Assembly (NCBI RefSeq): GCF_000691225.1
Contig: NZ_JMSZ01000007.1
Location: forward strand, 60,846-124,845
Length of the DNA stretch: 64,000 bases
Source of the DNA: Nitrincola lacisaponensis
Lineage (GTDB): Bacteria > Pseudomonadota > Gammaproteobacteria > Pseudomonadales > Balneatricaceae
Direction: 5' to 3'
The notes under the pieces were generated by a model. That model saw only the letters and a list, made by a program, of their open reading frames with translations, searched no databases and was not told the DNA's origin. Both the position numbers and the translations under genes were made by a program. Shown here one piece after another: positions 17,705-26,271 of the stretch; the first letter of the stretch is position 1; the number at the start of each line of letters is the position of its first letter.

Positions 17705-17794
17705 AAAAAGCGTTTACCTTGACGGACATCTGATAGCCCGTGTGTTAAGTTTAGTTATCGCATATTTGATCCATTTAACGCAAGTGTAATTTTG

Positions 17795-17811
17795 CGCTTT
17801 ATTTTGGTGCA
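17795..17811. promoter_or_regulatory. NtrC-like enhancer site 1 (half-conserved)
   Basis: The right half is a perfect TGGTGCA, while the left half (CGCTTTA) keeps 3 of 7 consensus bases of TGCACCA-N3-TGGTGCA. Its centre (17803) is 32 bp from site 2, the same spacing as the two strong NtrC sites of the E. coli glnA promoter. Confidence 0.6.
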
Positions 17812-17826
17812 TTATGCGGTATCAAG

Positions 17827-17843
17827 TGCATCATTGTGGTGCG
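17827..17843. promoter_or_regulatory. NtrC-like enhancer site 2 (strong)
   Basis: TGCATCATTGTGGTGCG matches the 17-bp NtrC consensus TGCACCA-N3-TGGTGCA at 12 of 14 defined positions. It lies 18 bases before the start codon of the XRE-cupin regulator. NtrC binding here could therefore both activate the leftward operon and affect the rightward one. Confidence 0.75.
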
Positions 17844-17861
17844 TTATCGGGGTGGATGGCA

Positions 17862-18431
17862 ATGAGTGAGCAACACACTACACAAGATAACTTTGAGCTG
17901 GGGGCTCGGCTCAGGTTTGTGCGCCAGAATGCGGGTTTATCCCAGCGTGAACTGGCCAAGCGTGCCGGAGTGACCAATGCGGCCATTTCGCTGATTGAAA
18001 ACAACCAAAGCAGTCCTTCAGTGTCATCACTGAAAAAAATTCTGGAAGTGATACCCATGTCACTGACAGAGTTTTTTGCATTGGAGACACCGGAGGAAAG
18101 CCGTGTATTTTTTAAAGCCAATGAGCTGGTTCCCATCGCTTCCGGGCCTGTTGATTTTCGCCAGGTGGGGGATGTGCGCAAGCATCAGCTGCAGGTGTTG
18201 CATGAGCGTTATGCACCGGGTGCAGATACCGGGCGCAGTATGCTCCAGCATGATTCTGAAGAAGGTGGCGTAGTGATCTCCGGCAGTATTGAACTGACGG
18301 TCGGTGATCGCAAGCAGATTCTCAAGGCAGGTGATGCGTATCTGTTTGACAGTCGTCAGCCACACCGATTTCGTAATATCGGTGATGTTGAGTGTGTGAT
18401 CATCAGCGCCTGTACGCCACCTTATCTATAA
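17862..18431 (+). CDS. XRE-family regulator with C-terminal cupin domain, PuuR-like
   Basis: 189 residues. An N-terminal helix-turn-helix (about 14-68: LRFVRQNAGLSQRELAKRAG, then TNAAISLIENNQSSPSVSSL) is joined to a cupin sensor domain (about 110-185, with GGVVISGSIELTVGD and GDAYLFDSRQPHRF). This is the build of PuuR, the putrescine-sensing repressor. The ATG at 17862-17864 has a GGTGG ribosome site 6 bases upstream; earlier in-frame ATGs lack one or overlap the NtrC site. It is divergent from the amine transporter operon and is followed after 7 bases by the cyclotransferase-like gene. Ligand and targets are inferred, not shown. Confidence 0.88.
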   Translation: MSEQHTTQDNFELGARLRFVRQNAGLSQRELAKRAGVTNAAISLIENNQSSPSVSSLKKILEVIPMSLTEFFALETPEESRVFFKANELVPIASGPVDFRQVGDVRKHQLQVLHERYAPGADTGRSMLQHDSEEGGVVISGSIELTVGDRKQILKAGDAYLFDSRQPHRFRNIGDVECVIISACTPPYL

Positions 18432-18438
18432 TAGAGGG

Positions 18439-18867
18439 ATGATTAAACAATACTTTCCCGGTTTGCGTGGCTGGCTGGCGCTGTTTTCAGGTTTAACAGG
18501 CCTGTGTCTGCTGGTGGTCTGGTTTAACTGGTTCAGTCCTTATGGGTATACACCGCCTGATGATCTGCCTGTCATTGAGGAACGCTCGCATCAGGTATTT
18601 GCTTTCGGTACGCTGAAAAGTCCCTGGGTACGCTGGCTGGTCATGGGGCGTGCAGGAACGGCTGAACAGGCGTCTCTGCCTGGTAAACGTCGGGAAGGGT
18701 TGAATATCGTGCCTGATCCCGAAGCGGTGACCGAAGGGTATGTGTTTGAAGTATCTGCCCGTGAGTTGGCACGTCTGGACCATTATGAACGTCTTGGTGT
18801 GCGTTATGAGCGTGTCAAAATGTCACTGGATGATGGTCGTGAGGTCTGGGTCTATCGCAGGCTCTGA
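18439..18867 (+). CDS. Gamma-glutamylcyclotransferase-like (AIG2/GGCT) protein with N-terminal membrane anchor
   Basis: 142 residues. A single hydrophobic segment (about 11-31) follows a short positively charged start, then a GGCT-fold domain. It has the substrate-loop motif FAFGTLK (54-60) and a glutamate in LDHYERLG (E117) at the place of the family's catalytic acid. Family enzymes release 5-oxoproline from gamma-glutamyl amines or peptides. The anchor would put the domain in the periplasm (N-in, C-out), which is unusual for this mainly cytosolic family. It sits between a PuuR-like regulator and an amidoligase, a pairing noted for GS-like amidoligases by Iyer, Aravind and colleagues. The ribosome site (AGAGGG) is very close to the ATG. 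Confidence 0.8.
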   Translation: MIKQYFPGLRGWLALFSGLTGLCLLVVWFNWFSPYGYTPPDDLPVIEERSHQVFAFGTLKSPWVRWLVMGRAGTAEQASLPGKRREGLNIVPDPEAVTEGYVFEVSARELARLDHYERLGVRYERVKMSLDDGREVWVYRRL

Positions 18868-18904
18868 GTTCTGCCACCACTGAAACCGAAACAGGAGGGA
18901 GTGC

Positions 18905-19909
18905 ATGACAATCTCTGTACCTTTGCGATCAGTACCCTGGCAACTGAATGCAGAGGGCCAACCGCGGCGCTGTGGTGTTGAAATCGAAATGAATGGTCTG
19001 ACGCTGGATCAGGCCAGTCAGCTGGTTGCTGATCAGTTGGGTTTGCAGCGGGTACGGGATGGTCGCTATGAACACCGGTTGACCGGAGATCCCGCCGGAG
19101 ACTGGATCGTCGAGCTGGATTTTGATCTGCTGAAAAAAATGGGACGCCGGCAGTATGAAACCGATACGCTGTCTGGAGAGCTGGGTGAGTCGGCTGAAGA
19201 ACTGCTGAAAACGCTGGCATTGCCACTGGTGCCCCTGGAGGTGGTGAGTCCACCTTTACCGCTCGATCGTCTGACGGAGGTTGAGCAGTTGATTGCCCGT
19301 TTACGGGAGGCGGGCGCACGGGGAACCTCGGATACCTTGACCAACGCGTTTGGCATGCAGCTCAACCCGGAAATCCCGTCCCGGGATCCCCATCAAATAA
19401 CTGCGGTATTGAAAGCTTTTCTGTGTTTGTATGACTGGTTGTTCAAGCGTGCCCGGATCGATTTGATGCGTCGTGTCACGCTGTTTGCTGAACCCTTTCC
19501 CAAAGCCTATGTGTTAAAAGTCATCGATACCGATTATTGGCCCAGTCAGGAGCGTCTCATTGAGGATTATCTGAATGATAACCCGACACGTAACCGTGCA
19601 CTGGATCTGCTGCCGCTCTTCAGGTTTCTGGATGAGGATCAGGTGCTGGCGGCGACAGATGATGTGTTGATCAAGGCGCGCCCAACCTGGCACTATCGCT
19701 TGCCCAATTGTGAAATTCATGTGCCGGACTGGGGGTTGTATCAGGCCTGGAATGACTGGGTAGAGGTTGAACGGCTGGCGGCAGATACAGAGCGTCTGGA
19801 AGCCTGTTGTCGTGCATTCCGGCAGTGTATGTCACACCCCCTGGATCACTGGTTTGGTGACTGGGTTGTTCAGGTTGAACGAAACTGGATTTCATCACAG
19901 GAGATTTGA
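18905..19909 (+). CDS. Putative amidoligase, glutamine-synthetase-like fold (Amidoligase_2)
   Basis: 334 residues, no signal peptide. Conserved points of the family are visible: GVEIE (24-28) and WIVELD (67-72) supply metal/ATP ligands, EVVSPPL is at 112-118, and NAFGMQLNPE at 147-156 replaces the usual G-x-H-x-N strand. An arginine/glutamate pair lies near TWHYRLPNCE. These COOH-NH2 ligases are predicted to form amide bonds between carboxylates (often glutamate side chains) and amines, using ATP. The true substrates are unknown. It has an AGGAGG ribosome site, is 37 bases after the GGCT-like gene, and is coupled to the hydrolase gene one base downstream. Context suggests gamma-glutamylation of an amine or modification of a peptide. 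Confidence 0.82.
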   Translation: MTISVPLRSVPWQLNAEGQPRRCGVEIEMNGLTLDQASQLVADQLGLQRVRDGRYEHRLTGDPAGDWIVELDFDLLKKMGRRQYETDTLSGELGESAEELLKTLALPLVPLEVVSPPLPLDRLTEVEQLIARLREAGARGTSDTLTNAFGMQLNPEIPSRDPHQITAVLKAFLCLYDWLFKRARIDLMRRVTLFAEPFPKAYVLKVIDTDYWPSQERLIEDYLNDNPTRNRALDLLPLFRFLDEDQVLAATDDVLIKARPTWHYRLPNCEIHVPDWGLYQAWNDWVEVERLAADTERLEACCRAFRQCMSHPLDHWFGDWVVQVERNWISSQEI

Positions 19910-19910
19910 G

Positions 19911-20777
19911 ATGCTGCCAGAACATCAATTCATATGCTGCGATGGGCTGGAAGTACACCTGACTTGCTGGGGACACCCGCAGGCTCCGGCTTTGGTGTTG
20001 TGGCATGGCTTGACGCGTACCGGGCGTGATTTCGATGAACTGGCCCGCAATCTGTCTGATCGCTGGTATGTGATCTGCCCGGATACGCCCGGAAGAGGTT
20101 TGTCGCAATGGAGCCAGACCCCGGAACAGGATTATATACTGCCACGCTATGTCGACATTGCCCGACAGGTGTTGTCAGCACTGTCGATATCCGAGTGTGT
20201 CTGGATTGGCACCTCTATGGGCGGGCTGATCGGTATGCTGCTGGCAGCAGAGGAGGAAACTCCGGTTCGGGCATTGCTGGTCAATGATGTTGGTCCTGAG
20301 TTACCTGAAGATGCCCTGCAACGAATTCGGACCTATATTTCGGTGCAGCCGGTATTTCGTTGCCTGACCGCATTGGAAACCTGGTTGAAGCAGGTGTACG
20401 TCACCTTTGGTCCGAACAGTGATGCTTTTTGGCGGCGTCTGGCGATGACCTCCTCACGACGCCTGCCGGATGGGACGTTTACCCTGCATTATGATCCTGC
20501 ACTGGTTGATGCTTTTCAGGTTCCATCTGCGGATCAACCAGCTCCCACCCTGTGGCCACAATGGCAGGCCATTCGCTGCCCATTGATGATCATTCGGGGT
20601 GCCGAGTCTGATTTGCTCTTGCCTGCAACCCTGCAGCGTATGCGTACACTTCAGCCTCAAGCTGAAGTGATGACACTGGATGGTATAGGACACGCACCGA
20701 CGCTGGTGACTGACGACCAGCAGCGCCGGGTGGTGCAGTGGCTGGATCAGCTATCTGTGCGTTTTCCAGAAGACTGA
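19911..20777 (+). CDS. Alpha/beta-hydrolase fold enzyme
   Basis: 288 residues from the ATG at 19911 (AGGAG six bases upstream). The fold is clear: oxyanion strand [14 protein letters not shown], nucleophile S102 in [11 protein letters not shown], acid region RGAESDLL, and histidine in GIGHAPTL. It hydrolyses an ester or amide, or works as a lyase; the substrate is not readable. It starts one base after the amidoligase stop, so the two are translationally coupled and probably act in one pathway. Its last 31 bases overlap the 3' end of the convergent ugpC. Confidence 0.87.
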   Translation: MLPEHQFICCDGLEVHLTCWGHPQAPALVLWHGLTRTGRDFDELARNLSDRWYVICPDTPGRGLSQWSQTPEQDYILPRYVDIARQVLSALSISECVWIGTSMGGLIGMLLAAEEETPVRALLVNDVGPELPEDALQRIRTYISVQPVFRCLTALETWLKQVYVTFGPNSDAFWRRLAMTSSRRLPDGTFTLHYDPALVDAFQVPSADQPAPTLWPQWQAIRCPLMIIRGAESDLLLPATLQRMRTLQPQAEVMTLDGIGHAPTLVTDDQQRRVVQWLDQLSVRFPED

Positions 20778-21802
20778 TTAAATGGGTGCAGGTGCTGAAT
20801 CTCGGCGTAAACCGTGAAGCTGGGTTGCTGAAAGAGTTCGGACATACTTTCAACACGCATGACCAGGTTATGCTCATCACTGCACAGTCTCATGTACAGA
20901 TGGCTTTCGGCGCCGGCGGGTTCAAACAATGTCATGCTGCATTCAAACTGTATATGAGGGGTTGTGGGTGGCTGTAGCAACAGTTTGTCCGGGCGCACTC
21001 CAAGGATATCAGTCTGTTGCGGCAGTGTTGCCAAAGCGGCTTGGTTTAGAGGGTGATTGATGGCCTGAACCGGTATCAGATTCATGTTTGGTGATCCGAT
21101 AAAACTGGCAACAAACAAAGTCTCAGGTCGCTGATAGACCTCCAGTGGTGCGCCCACCTGTTCAATCTGACCCTGATTAAGAACCACCAGGCGGTCTCCC
21201 AACGTCATGGCTTCCAATTGATCATGTGTGACGTATAGGGAGGTAGTTTGAAGGCGCCGCTGTAGTTGCTTGATTTCAACACGCATTTGTACCCGCAGCT
21301 TGGCATCCAGGTTTGATAGAGGCTCGTCGAGTAAAAAGGCCGCAGGTTCTCTGACCAGCGCCCGTCCCATGGCAACACGTTGGCGCTGGCCGCCTGACAG
21401 GGCTTTAGGTTTTCGTGTCAGGTGGTGTTCAATTTCGAGCATCTGTGCTGTTTTACGGACGCGTTCCTCAATTGCACTTTTTTGCCAGCCCCGATTCTTC
21501 AGTCCATACGCCATGTTTTGATAGACTGTCATATGTGGATACAGCGCATAGTTCTGAAACACCATCGCGATATCCCGTTGAGCAGGTTCCAATTGGTTAA
21601 CACGCTGCTCGCCAATATATAAGTCCCCTGTCGTGATGGTTTCCAAACCCGCAATCATACGTAATAGCGTTGATTTTCCACAGCCTGATGGGCCTACCAA
21701 GACGATAAACTCTCCATCTCTGATAGTGAGATCAATACCTTTTACGGCGTGGGTACCGTCAGCATACACTTTGCTGAGGTTGTGTATCCGGATGGATGAC
21801 AT
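20747..21802 (-). CDS. ugpC: sn-Glycerol-3-phosphate ABC transporter ATP-binding protein
   Basis: 351 residues of the MalK/UgpC group. Walker A is [10 protein letters not shown]-loop [13 protein letters not shown], signature [15 protein letters not shown] and Walker [13 protein letters not shown], with a C-terminal OB-type regulatory domain (about 240-345). It powers the UgpA/UgpE channel. It is last in the ugpB-A-E-C order, 3 bases after ugpE. Its 3' end overlaps the convergent hydrolase gene by 31 bases with no terminator visible between them. Confidence 0.92.
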   Translation of the reverse strand: MSSIRIHNLSKVYADGTHAVKGIDLTIRDGEFIVLVGPSGCGKSTLLRMIAGLETITTGDLYIGEQRVNQLEPAQRDIAMVFQNYALYPHMTVYQNMAYGLKNRGWQKSAIEERVRKTAQMLEIEHHLTRKPKALSGGQRQRVAMGRALVREPAAFLLDEPLSNLDAKLRVQMRVEIKQLQRRLQTTSLYVTHDQLEAMTLGDRLVVLNQGQIEQVGAPLEVYQRPETLFVASFIGSPNMNLIPVQAINHPLNQAALATLPQQTDILGVRPDKLLLQPPTTPHIQFECSMTLFEPAGAESHLYMRLCSDEHNLVMRVESMSELFQQPSFTVYAEIQHLHPFNQSSGKRTDS

Positions 21803-21805
21803 GCC

Positions 21806-22654
21806 TTATTTCTCCGTTTCCGTCAGACCCTTGACGAACAGTCGTTGCATAAAAAGAATCACCAGAATAGGGGGGAGTGCTGCTATGACCACGGTCGCCA
21901 TGACCAGGTGCCAAAGTGGTTCACTGTCACCTCCAGTGACCATGCGTTGAATGCCCATGACGATGGTGTAATAGCCCGGATCGGTGGTAATGAGCAGGGG
22001 CCAGAGGTACTGATTCCACCCGTAAATAAACATAATGACAAACAGAGCAGCAATATTGGTAATGGACAGCGGTAACAAAATGTCGCGGAAAAATTTAAGT
22101 GGTCCTGCGCCGTCCATACGTGCTGCTTCGAGCATTTCCTCAGGGATTGTCATAAAAAACTGCCGGAACAAAAACGTAGCTGTGGCTGAGGCAATCAGGG
22201 GAATTGAAAGCCCGGCAAAGCTGTTCAGCATTCCCAGGTCAGCAACGACCTGAAAGGTTGGAACGATACGAACTTCCACGGGCAGCATCAGTGTCATGAA
22301 AATAATCCAGAAGAAAAACATCCGGAATGGAAACCGAAAATAGACGATGGCAAAGGCCGAGAGTAATGAGATAGCGATTTTTCCCAATGCAATGGTCATC
22401 GCCATGATAAAGCTGTTCCAGAGCATTTGTGCGATGGGAGGTGTGCCTGCCCGAGAGCGCCCTTCAAAAATCACCGTGGTATAGTTTTGCCAGGCTTGGG
22501 TACCTGGTAGCAATGGCAATGTTCCACTCAGGAAAGTCTGTCCATCATGGGTCGATGCAATAATGGCAACATAGACAGGAAAGATGACTAATGCGACACC
22601 CAATATCAGGATTGCATGAGCCAGCATTCGGCTCCAACGGTCATTTTCTACCAT
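21806..22654 (-). CDS. ugpE: sn-Glycerol-3-phosphate ABC transporter permease UgpE
   Basis: 282 residues, six membrane helices, with the EAA loop EEMLEAARMDGAGPLKFFRDILLP (read in pieces), typical of carbohydrate-type permeases. The region LPVEVRIVPTFQVVADLGMLNSFAGL (pieces) matches UgpE. It forms half of the inner-membrane channel. The upstream ugpA is 9 bases away. Confidence 0.92.
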   Translation of the reverse strand: MVENDRWSRMLAHAILILGVALVIFPVYVAIIASTHDGQTFLSGTLPLLPGTQAWQNYTTVIFEGRSRAGTPPIAQMLWNSFIMAMTIALGKIAISLLSAFAIVYFRFPFRMFFFWIIFMTLMLPVEVRIVPTFQVVADLGMLNSFAGLSIPLIASATATFLFRQFFMTIPEEMLEAARMDGAGPLKFFRDILLPLSITNIAALFVIMFIYGWNQYLWPLLITTDPGYYTIVMGIQRMVTGGDSEPLWHLVMATVVIAALPPILVILFMQRLFVKGLTETEK

Positions 22655-22663
22655 AATGATGTC

Positions 22664-23548
22664 CTAGTAATTAACTTTGCGTTCGATGTATCGGAACTGA
22701 ATGACAGTTAGCACGACTACGATGGCCATCAGAATCACAGACTGTGCTGCTGAAGAACCCAGATTCATACTGACAAAGCCATCTCGATAGACTTTGTAGA
22801 CCAATATGTTGGTTGCCTGTGCCGGACCACCTTCAGTGGTGGCATGTATGACGCCAAAGGTATCGAACATGGCGTAAACAATATTCACTACTAATAGAAA
22901 GAAGGTAATCGGTGACAGTAACGGAAATACGATCGTCCAGAAGCGCTTAAGACGGCTTGCACCATCAATTGCAGCAGCCTCAATCAGGGACTGGGGTATC
23001 GACTGTAAGCCCGCCAGAAAAAACAGAAAATTATAGGAAATCTGTTTCCAGGCAGCAGCAATGATCACCAGAATCATTGCATGGTTTCCATTTGCACGGT
23101 GATTCCAGTTGATGCCAAGCATTTCCAGCAAATAAGGTAAAATGCCGATAGAAGGGTTAAAAATAAACCACCAGAGCACACCCGCAATTGCTGGCGCAAT
23201 CGCATAAGGCCATACCAGAAAAGTGGTGTACAGATCGCGACTGCGCAGCATACGGTTGACCATTACAGCAAATAACAGGGCAATCGACATGGATAAGAGT
23301 GTTGTACCCAGTGAGAACACCAGGGTGACTTTTAAAGCGTTCAGATACAGGTCGTCAGCAAATAACGCTGTAAAGTTATCTAAGCCTACAAAGGTGGTTC
23401 TAAAGCCAAACGCATCCTGTCTCAGGAGTGATTGATACATGGCTTGAGCAGCAGGCCAAAGAAAAAATATGGCTGTAATGATGACCTGCGGAGCCAGCAG
23501 CAGGTAGGGCAACCAGCGATGATTAAAGGTAAGTTGTTTTGTTTGCAT
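22664..23548 (-). CDS. ugpA: sn-Glycerol-3-phosphate ABC transporter permease UgpA
   Basis: 294 residues with six membrane helices. The start [21 protein letters not shown] and the EAA loop [19 protein letters not shown] identify the UgpA/MalF-like half of the channel. A strong hairpin separates it from ugpB upstream, so it is probably made in lower amounts than the binding protein. Confidence 0.92.
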   Translation of the reverse strand: MQTKQLTFNHRWLPYLLLAPQVIITAIFFLWPAAQAMYQSLLRQDAFGFRTTFVGLDNFTALFADDLYLNALKVTLVFSLGTTLLSMSIALLFAVMVNRMLRSRDLYTTFLVWPYAIAPAIAGVLWWFIFNPSIGILPYLLEMLGINWNHRANGNHAMILVIIAAAWKQISYNFLFFLAGLQSIPQSLIEAAAIDGASRLKRFWTIVFPLLSPITFFLLVVNIVYAMFDTFGVIHATTEGGPAQATNILVYKVYRDGFVSMNLGSSAAQSVILMAIVVVLTVIQFRYIERKVNY

Positions 23549-23565
23549 GGGTGTGCCTGGTTAAG

Positions 23566-23598
23566 CAAGCAGCCCTGAATTCAACCCAGGGCTGCTTG
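23566..23598 (-). terminator. Strong intercistronic hairpin between ugpB and ugpA
   Basis: CAAGCAGCCCTG and CAGGGCTGCTTG form a perfect 12-bp stem with a 9-base loop, 17 bases after the ugpB stop. No long T-run follows on the minus strand, so partial termination or 3' protection of the ugpB message is more likely than a full stop. Confidence 0.75.
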
Positions 23599-23614
23599 TC
23601 ATCGGTGCAAATGA

Positions 23615-24940
23615 TTAGCGGTTTGCTGCTTCAAACTCTCGCAGTAGTGCATTGCCACGTCGTACAGCACTATCAGCGGCTTGCTGTCCGGATTTTGCAC
23701 CCGTCATGACCGCTTCCATCTCTTCAGAAATAACGTCACGGATTTGCACGAAATTGCCAAAACGCAAGCCTTTTGAGTTGGCTGTAGGTGTGTTGAGTGT
23801 CATTTGTTTGATAGAGGTGTCTGCCCCCGGGTTGGCTGTGTAATAGCCTTGAGATGCAGTCAGCTCGAAGGCAGCCTGGGTAATGGGCAGGTATCCGGTT
23901 TTTTGATGCCAGTCCGCCTGAACTTCAGGCTGGGAGAGGTATTCGAAAAATGCCGATACAGCTGCGTATTCTGCATCACTGTGACCACGCAGGACCCAGA
24001 GTGTTGCTCCACCAATGATGCTGTTTTGTGGAGCACCTTCGATGTCATCATAGTGGGGCTGAAAACCAAATCCGACATCAAAACTGGCATTACGCAATAC
24101 ACCTGCACGGCTGGCAGATGAACCGAAGAACATCGCGCACTCGCCGGAGTAGAACATCGGCGCTGCATCCGGTCCTGGCCCTGGGCCTCCCCACTTGAAA
24201 ATACCACTGTCTTGCCACTGTTTCAGGTTATCCCAGTGACGTGCGACCCTGTCATTATTGAAGATCAGTTCAGTATCCATGCCGTTAAAGCCGTTGTCCT
24301 GGGTGCCCAGTGGCAAATTATGCCAGGCTGAAAAATTCTCAAGCATGACCCAGCTTGGCCAGGAAGTCGTAAATCCACATGTCGCTGCACCTGAGTCGAT
24401 GATTTTGCGTGAGGCATCGACCATGTCATTCCAGGTGGCAGGTGGAGTTTCTGGGTCCAGACCTGCAGCACTGAACACGTCCCGGTTGTAGTACATGATT
24501 GGGGTTGATGAGTTGAACGGGAAAGAAAGCATGTTGCCATTCGGATCGGTGTAATAGCCAACTACGGCAGGCAGATAGGCTTCTTTGTCAAATGTACGTT
24601 GGTTATCTGCCATCAGCTGATAAATCGGATAGATGGCTCCTTCCGCGGCCATCATAGTACCTGTGCCTACCTCAAATACCTGTACTATGTGAGGTTGTTG
24701 TCTTGCCCGGAACGCAGCTATAGCACCCGTCATGGTTTCGGTATAGGTGCCGCGAAAACTTGGAATAACTTCATATTCATTCTGGCTGTCATTGAAGCTA
24801 TGTGCCACTTCTTCGAGCATTTCGCCCAGTTCACCTCCCATTGCGTGCCACCAGTTGACAGTTGTTTTTGCCTGAAGGTTGGTACTGAACAGCATGACAG
24901 CAGCCAATGCACAGGCTGACAGTGTTTTTTCGTTCGACAT
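23615..24940 (-). CDS. ugpB: sn-Glycerol-3-phosphate periplasmic binding protein
   Basis: 441 residues with a signal peptide ending near LQAKTT. The mature start TTVNWWHAMGGELGEMLEEV, then PSFRGTYTETMTGAIAAFRA and GGATLWVLRGH, are characteristic of UgpB. It binds glycerol-3-phosphate, and in family members glycerophosphodiesters, for uptake as carbon or phosphate source. A GGAG ribosome site precedes the ATG. I looked for a Pho box in the 248-base upstream gap and did not find a convincing one. Confidence 0.94.
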   Translation of the reverse strand: MSNEKTLSACALAAVMLFSTNLQAKTTVNWWHAMGGELGEMLEEVAHSFNDSQNEYEVIPSFRGTYTETMTGAIAAFRARQQPHIVQVFEVGTGTMMAAEGAIYPIYQLMADNQRTFDKEAYLPAVVGYYTDPNGNMLSFPFNSSTPIMYYNRDVFSAAGLDPETPPATWNDMVDASRKIIDSGAATCGFTTSWPSWVMLENFSAWHNLPLGTQDNGFNGMDTELIFNNDRVARHWDNLKQWQDSGIFKWGGPGPGPDAAPMFYSGECAMFFGSSASRAGVLRNASFDVGFGFQPHYDDIEGAPQNSIIGGATLWVLRGHSDAEYAAVSAFFEYLSQPEVQADWHQKTGYLPITQAAFELTASQGYYTANPGADTSIKQMTLNTPTANSKGLRFGNFVQIRDVISEEMEAVMTGAKSGQQAADSAVRRGNALLREFEAANR

Positions 24941-25188
24941 GGGTTTATCTCCATTCCGCAGTCAATCAACGTGGCGAGGCAGAAAAAGCTGACTCGTTAG
25001 ACAGGAAGACGAATTTATTTGTGCTGTGTTACCTGAGGGTGAAAAAAAAGTTTCAGTCTGATGAATTTTTTATAGCAGGCTTGTTTGTACGTAGGGATGA
25101 CTTATAGATTTCACTGGCGCAAATGCATTCCACCTATCAGAATAAATACAACTCAATTCCGAATTCAGCGGCGCAGGAGACAGGCGTG

Positions 25189-26271
25189 ATGGTGCGATTA
25201 CATGGGAAAGTTGTTCGTGAGTTTGCATATGTTACGGGATTGATCGGTCTCCTGATTCTGGTTGGCTGTGATTCAGCACCGCCCCCGGTCGAGTCGCCAG
25301 TGGATACGCTGGTGCGTCCTGCCCGTATTGAAACGGTTCAGGCGGTTTCCGGTTCACAGCTGGAGTTTAATGGTACGGTGCGTTCTGCTCAGCGTGCTGA
25401 ACTGGCATTTAAAGTGGCTGGGCGTGTCGAGCAGATTCTGGCTAATGAAGGAATGCAAGTGCGTGCTGGTGATGAACTGGCCCGTCTTGATGATCGTGAA
25501 ATACGGGCAACATTGAACTCGGTACAGGCTGAATTCAATTCAGCCGATGCGGATTATCGGCGTGGACAGGCGATTTTTGAACGTACCCAGGCGATTTCCC
25601 GTCGTGATCTGGAGCGGCTGGAAACCCAGCGCAGTCTGGCTGCAAACCAGTTAAGCAATGCACGGCTGGCGTTAGAGGAAACTGTCCTACGCGCACCGTT
25701 TGATGGTGTTATTGGACGTAAGCTGGTCGAGGATTTTGCGCGTGTTTCAGCTAATCAGCCAGTCCTGGTGATTCAAAACCTGCAGGACCTGGAAGTGGTG
25801 ATTCAGGTGCCGGATCAGGTTGTGCTGCAATCGGCTCGTCGCAGTGGAGCGGTAGCTGAAATTCCGGGGCTGGAGCAATCCTTTCCGCTGAGTCTGAAGT
25901 TTTTCTCTACGGAAGCAGACCCGGTGACGCAAACCTATCAGGTGATCCTCGGGCTAAATGACAAAGGTGATGCCAATATCCTGCCGGGTATGTCTGCCCG
26001 GGTTATGGCATCAGAGCAGGATGGTGATGTGCATATCAGTGTTCCGCTCAGTGCTGTGGTGCCGGATAACCAGGGTGGGCAGTTTGTCTGGCGTCTGGAA
26101 AGTGAAGGGCAGGCTCAACGTCAGCCAGTGACCGTCGGTGAACTGGTAGGGGATCGCGTCTTTATTCGCGCGGGCCTGAGTGCCGGAGATCAGATAGTGA
26201 CTGCGGGTGTCAGCAGTATTCGTGAGGGGATGCGTTTGCGTCCGCTGGATGGCACGGGAGTCAGCAACTGA
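25189..26271 (+). CDS. RND efflux periplasmic adaptor (membrane fusion) lipoprotein
   Basis: 360 residues from the ATG at 25189 (AGGAG upstream; the preceding GTG is an alternative). A lipoprotein signal ends in LILVGC (C27). The fold follows the HlyD/MFP order: a barrel-sandwich part with VLRAPFDGVIGRKLVEDF (pieces), a helical hairpin (about 105-160), a beta-barrel, and a C-terminal part with PDNQGGQFVWRLE. It links the inner-membrane pump encoded next to an outer-membrane channel that is not encoded here. Its stop overlaps the pump's start by one base. Confidence 0.92.
   Translation: MVRLHGKVVREFAYVTGLIGLLILVGCDSAPPPVESPVDTLVRPARIETVQAVSGSQLEFNGTVRSAQRAELAFKVAGRVEQILANEGMQVRAGDELARLDDREIRATLNSVQAEFNSADADYRRGQAIFERTQAISRRDLERLETQRSLAANQLSNARLALEETVLRAPFDGVIGRKLVEDFARVSANQPVLVIQNLQDLEVVIQVPDQVVLQSARRSGAVAEIPGLEQSFPLSLKFFSTEADPVTQTYQVILGLNDKGDANILPGMSARVMASEQDGDVHISVPLSAVVPDNQGGQFVWRLESEGQAQRQPVTVGELVGDRVFIRAGLSAGDQIVTAGVSSIREGMRLRPLDGTGVSN

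Noticed and set aside
17541..17729. A 62-codon leftward frame before the PotA-like gene
   Set aside because: It spans the predicted sigma-54 promoter, has no ribosome site, and ends in the leader of the operon; treated as regulatory DNA.
24986..24999. AAGCTGACTCGTTA shared with 17543-17556, both in leaders of ABC operons
   Set aside because: Several 14-base matches are expected by chance in 64 kb counting both strands; no palindrome or promoter element is common to the two.
24941..25120. Possible Pho box upstream of ugpB
   Set aside because: The best partial match (CTGTCTAACGAGTCAG on the minus strand) lacks the 11-base spacing of CTGTC repeats.
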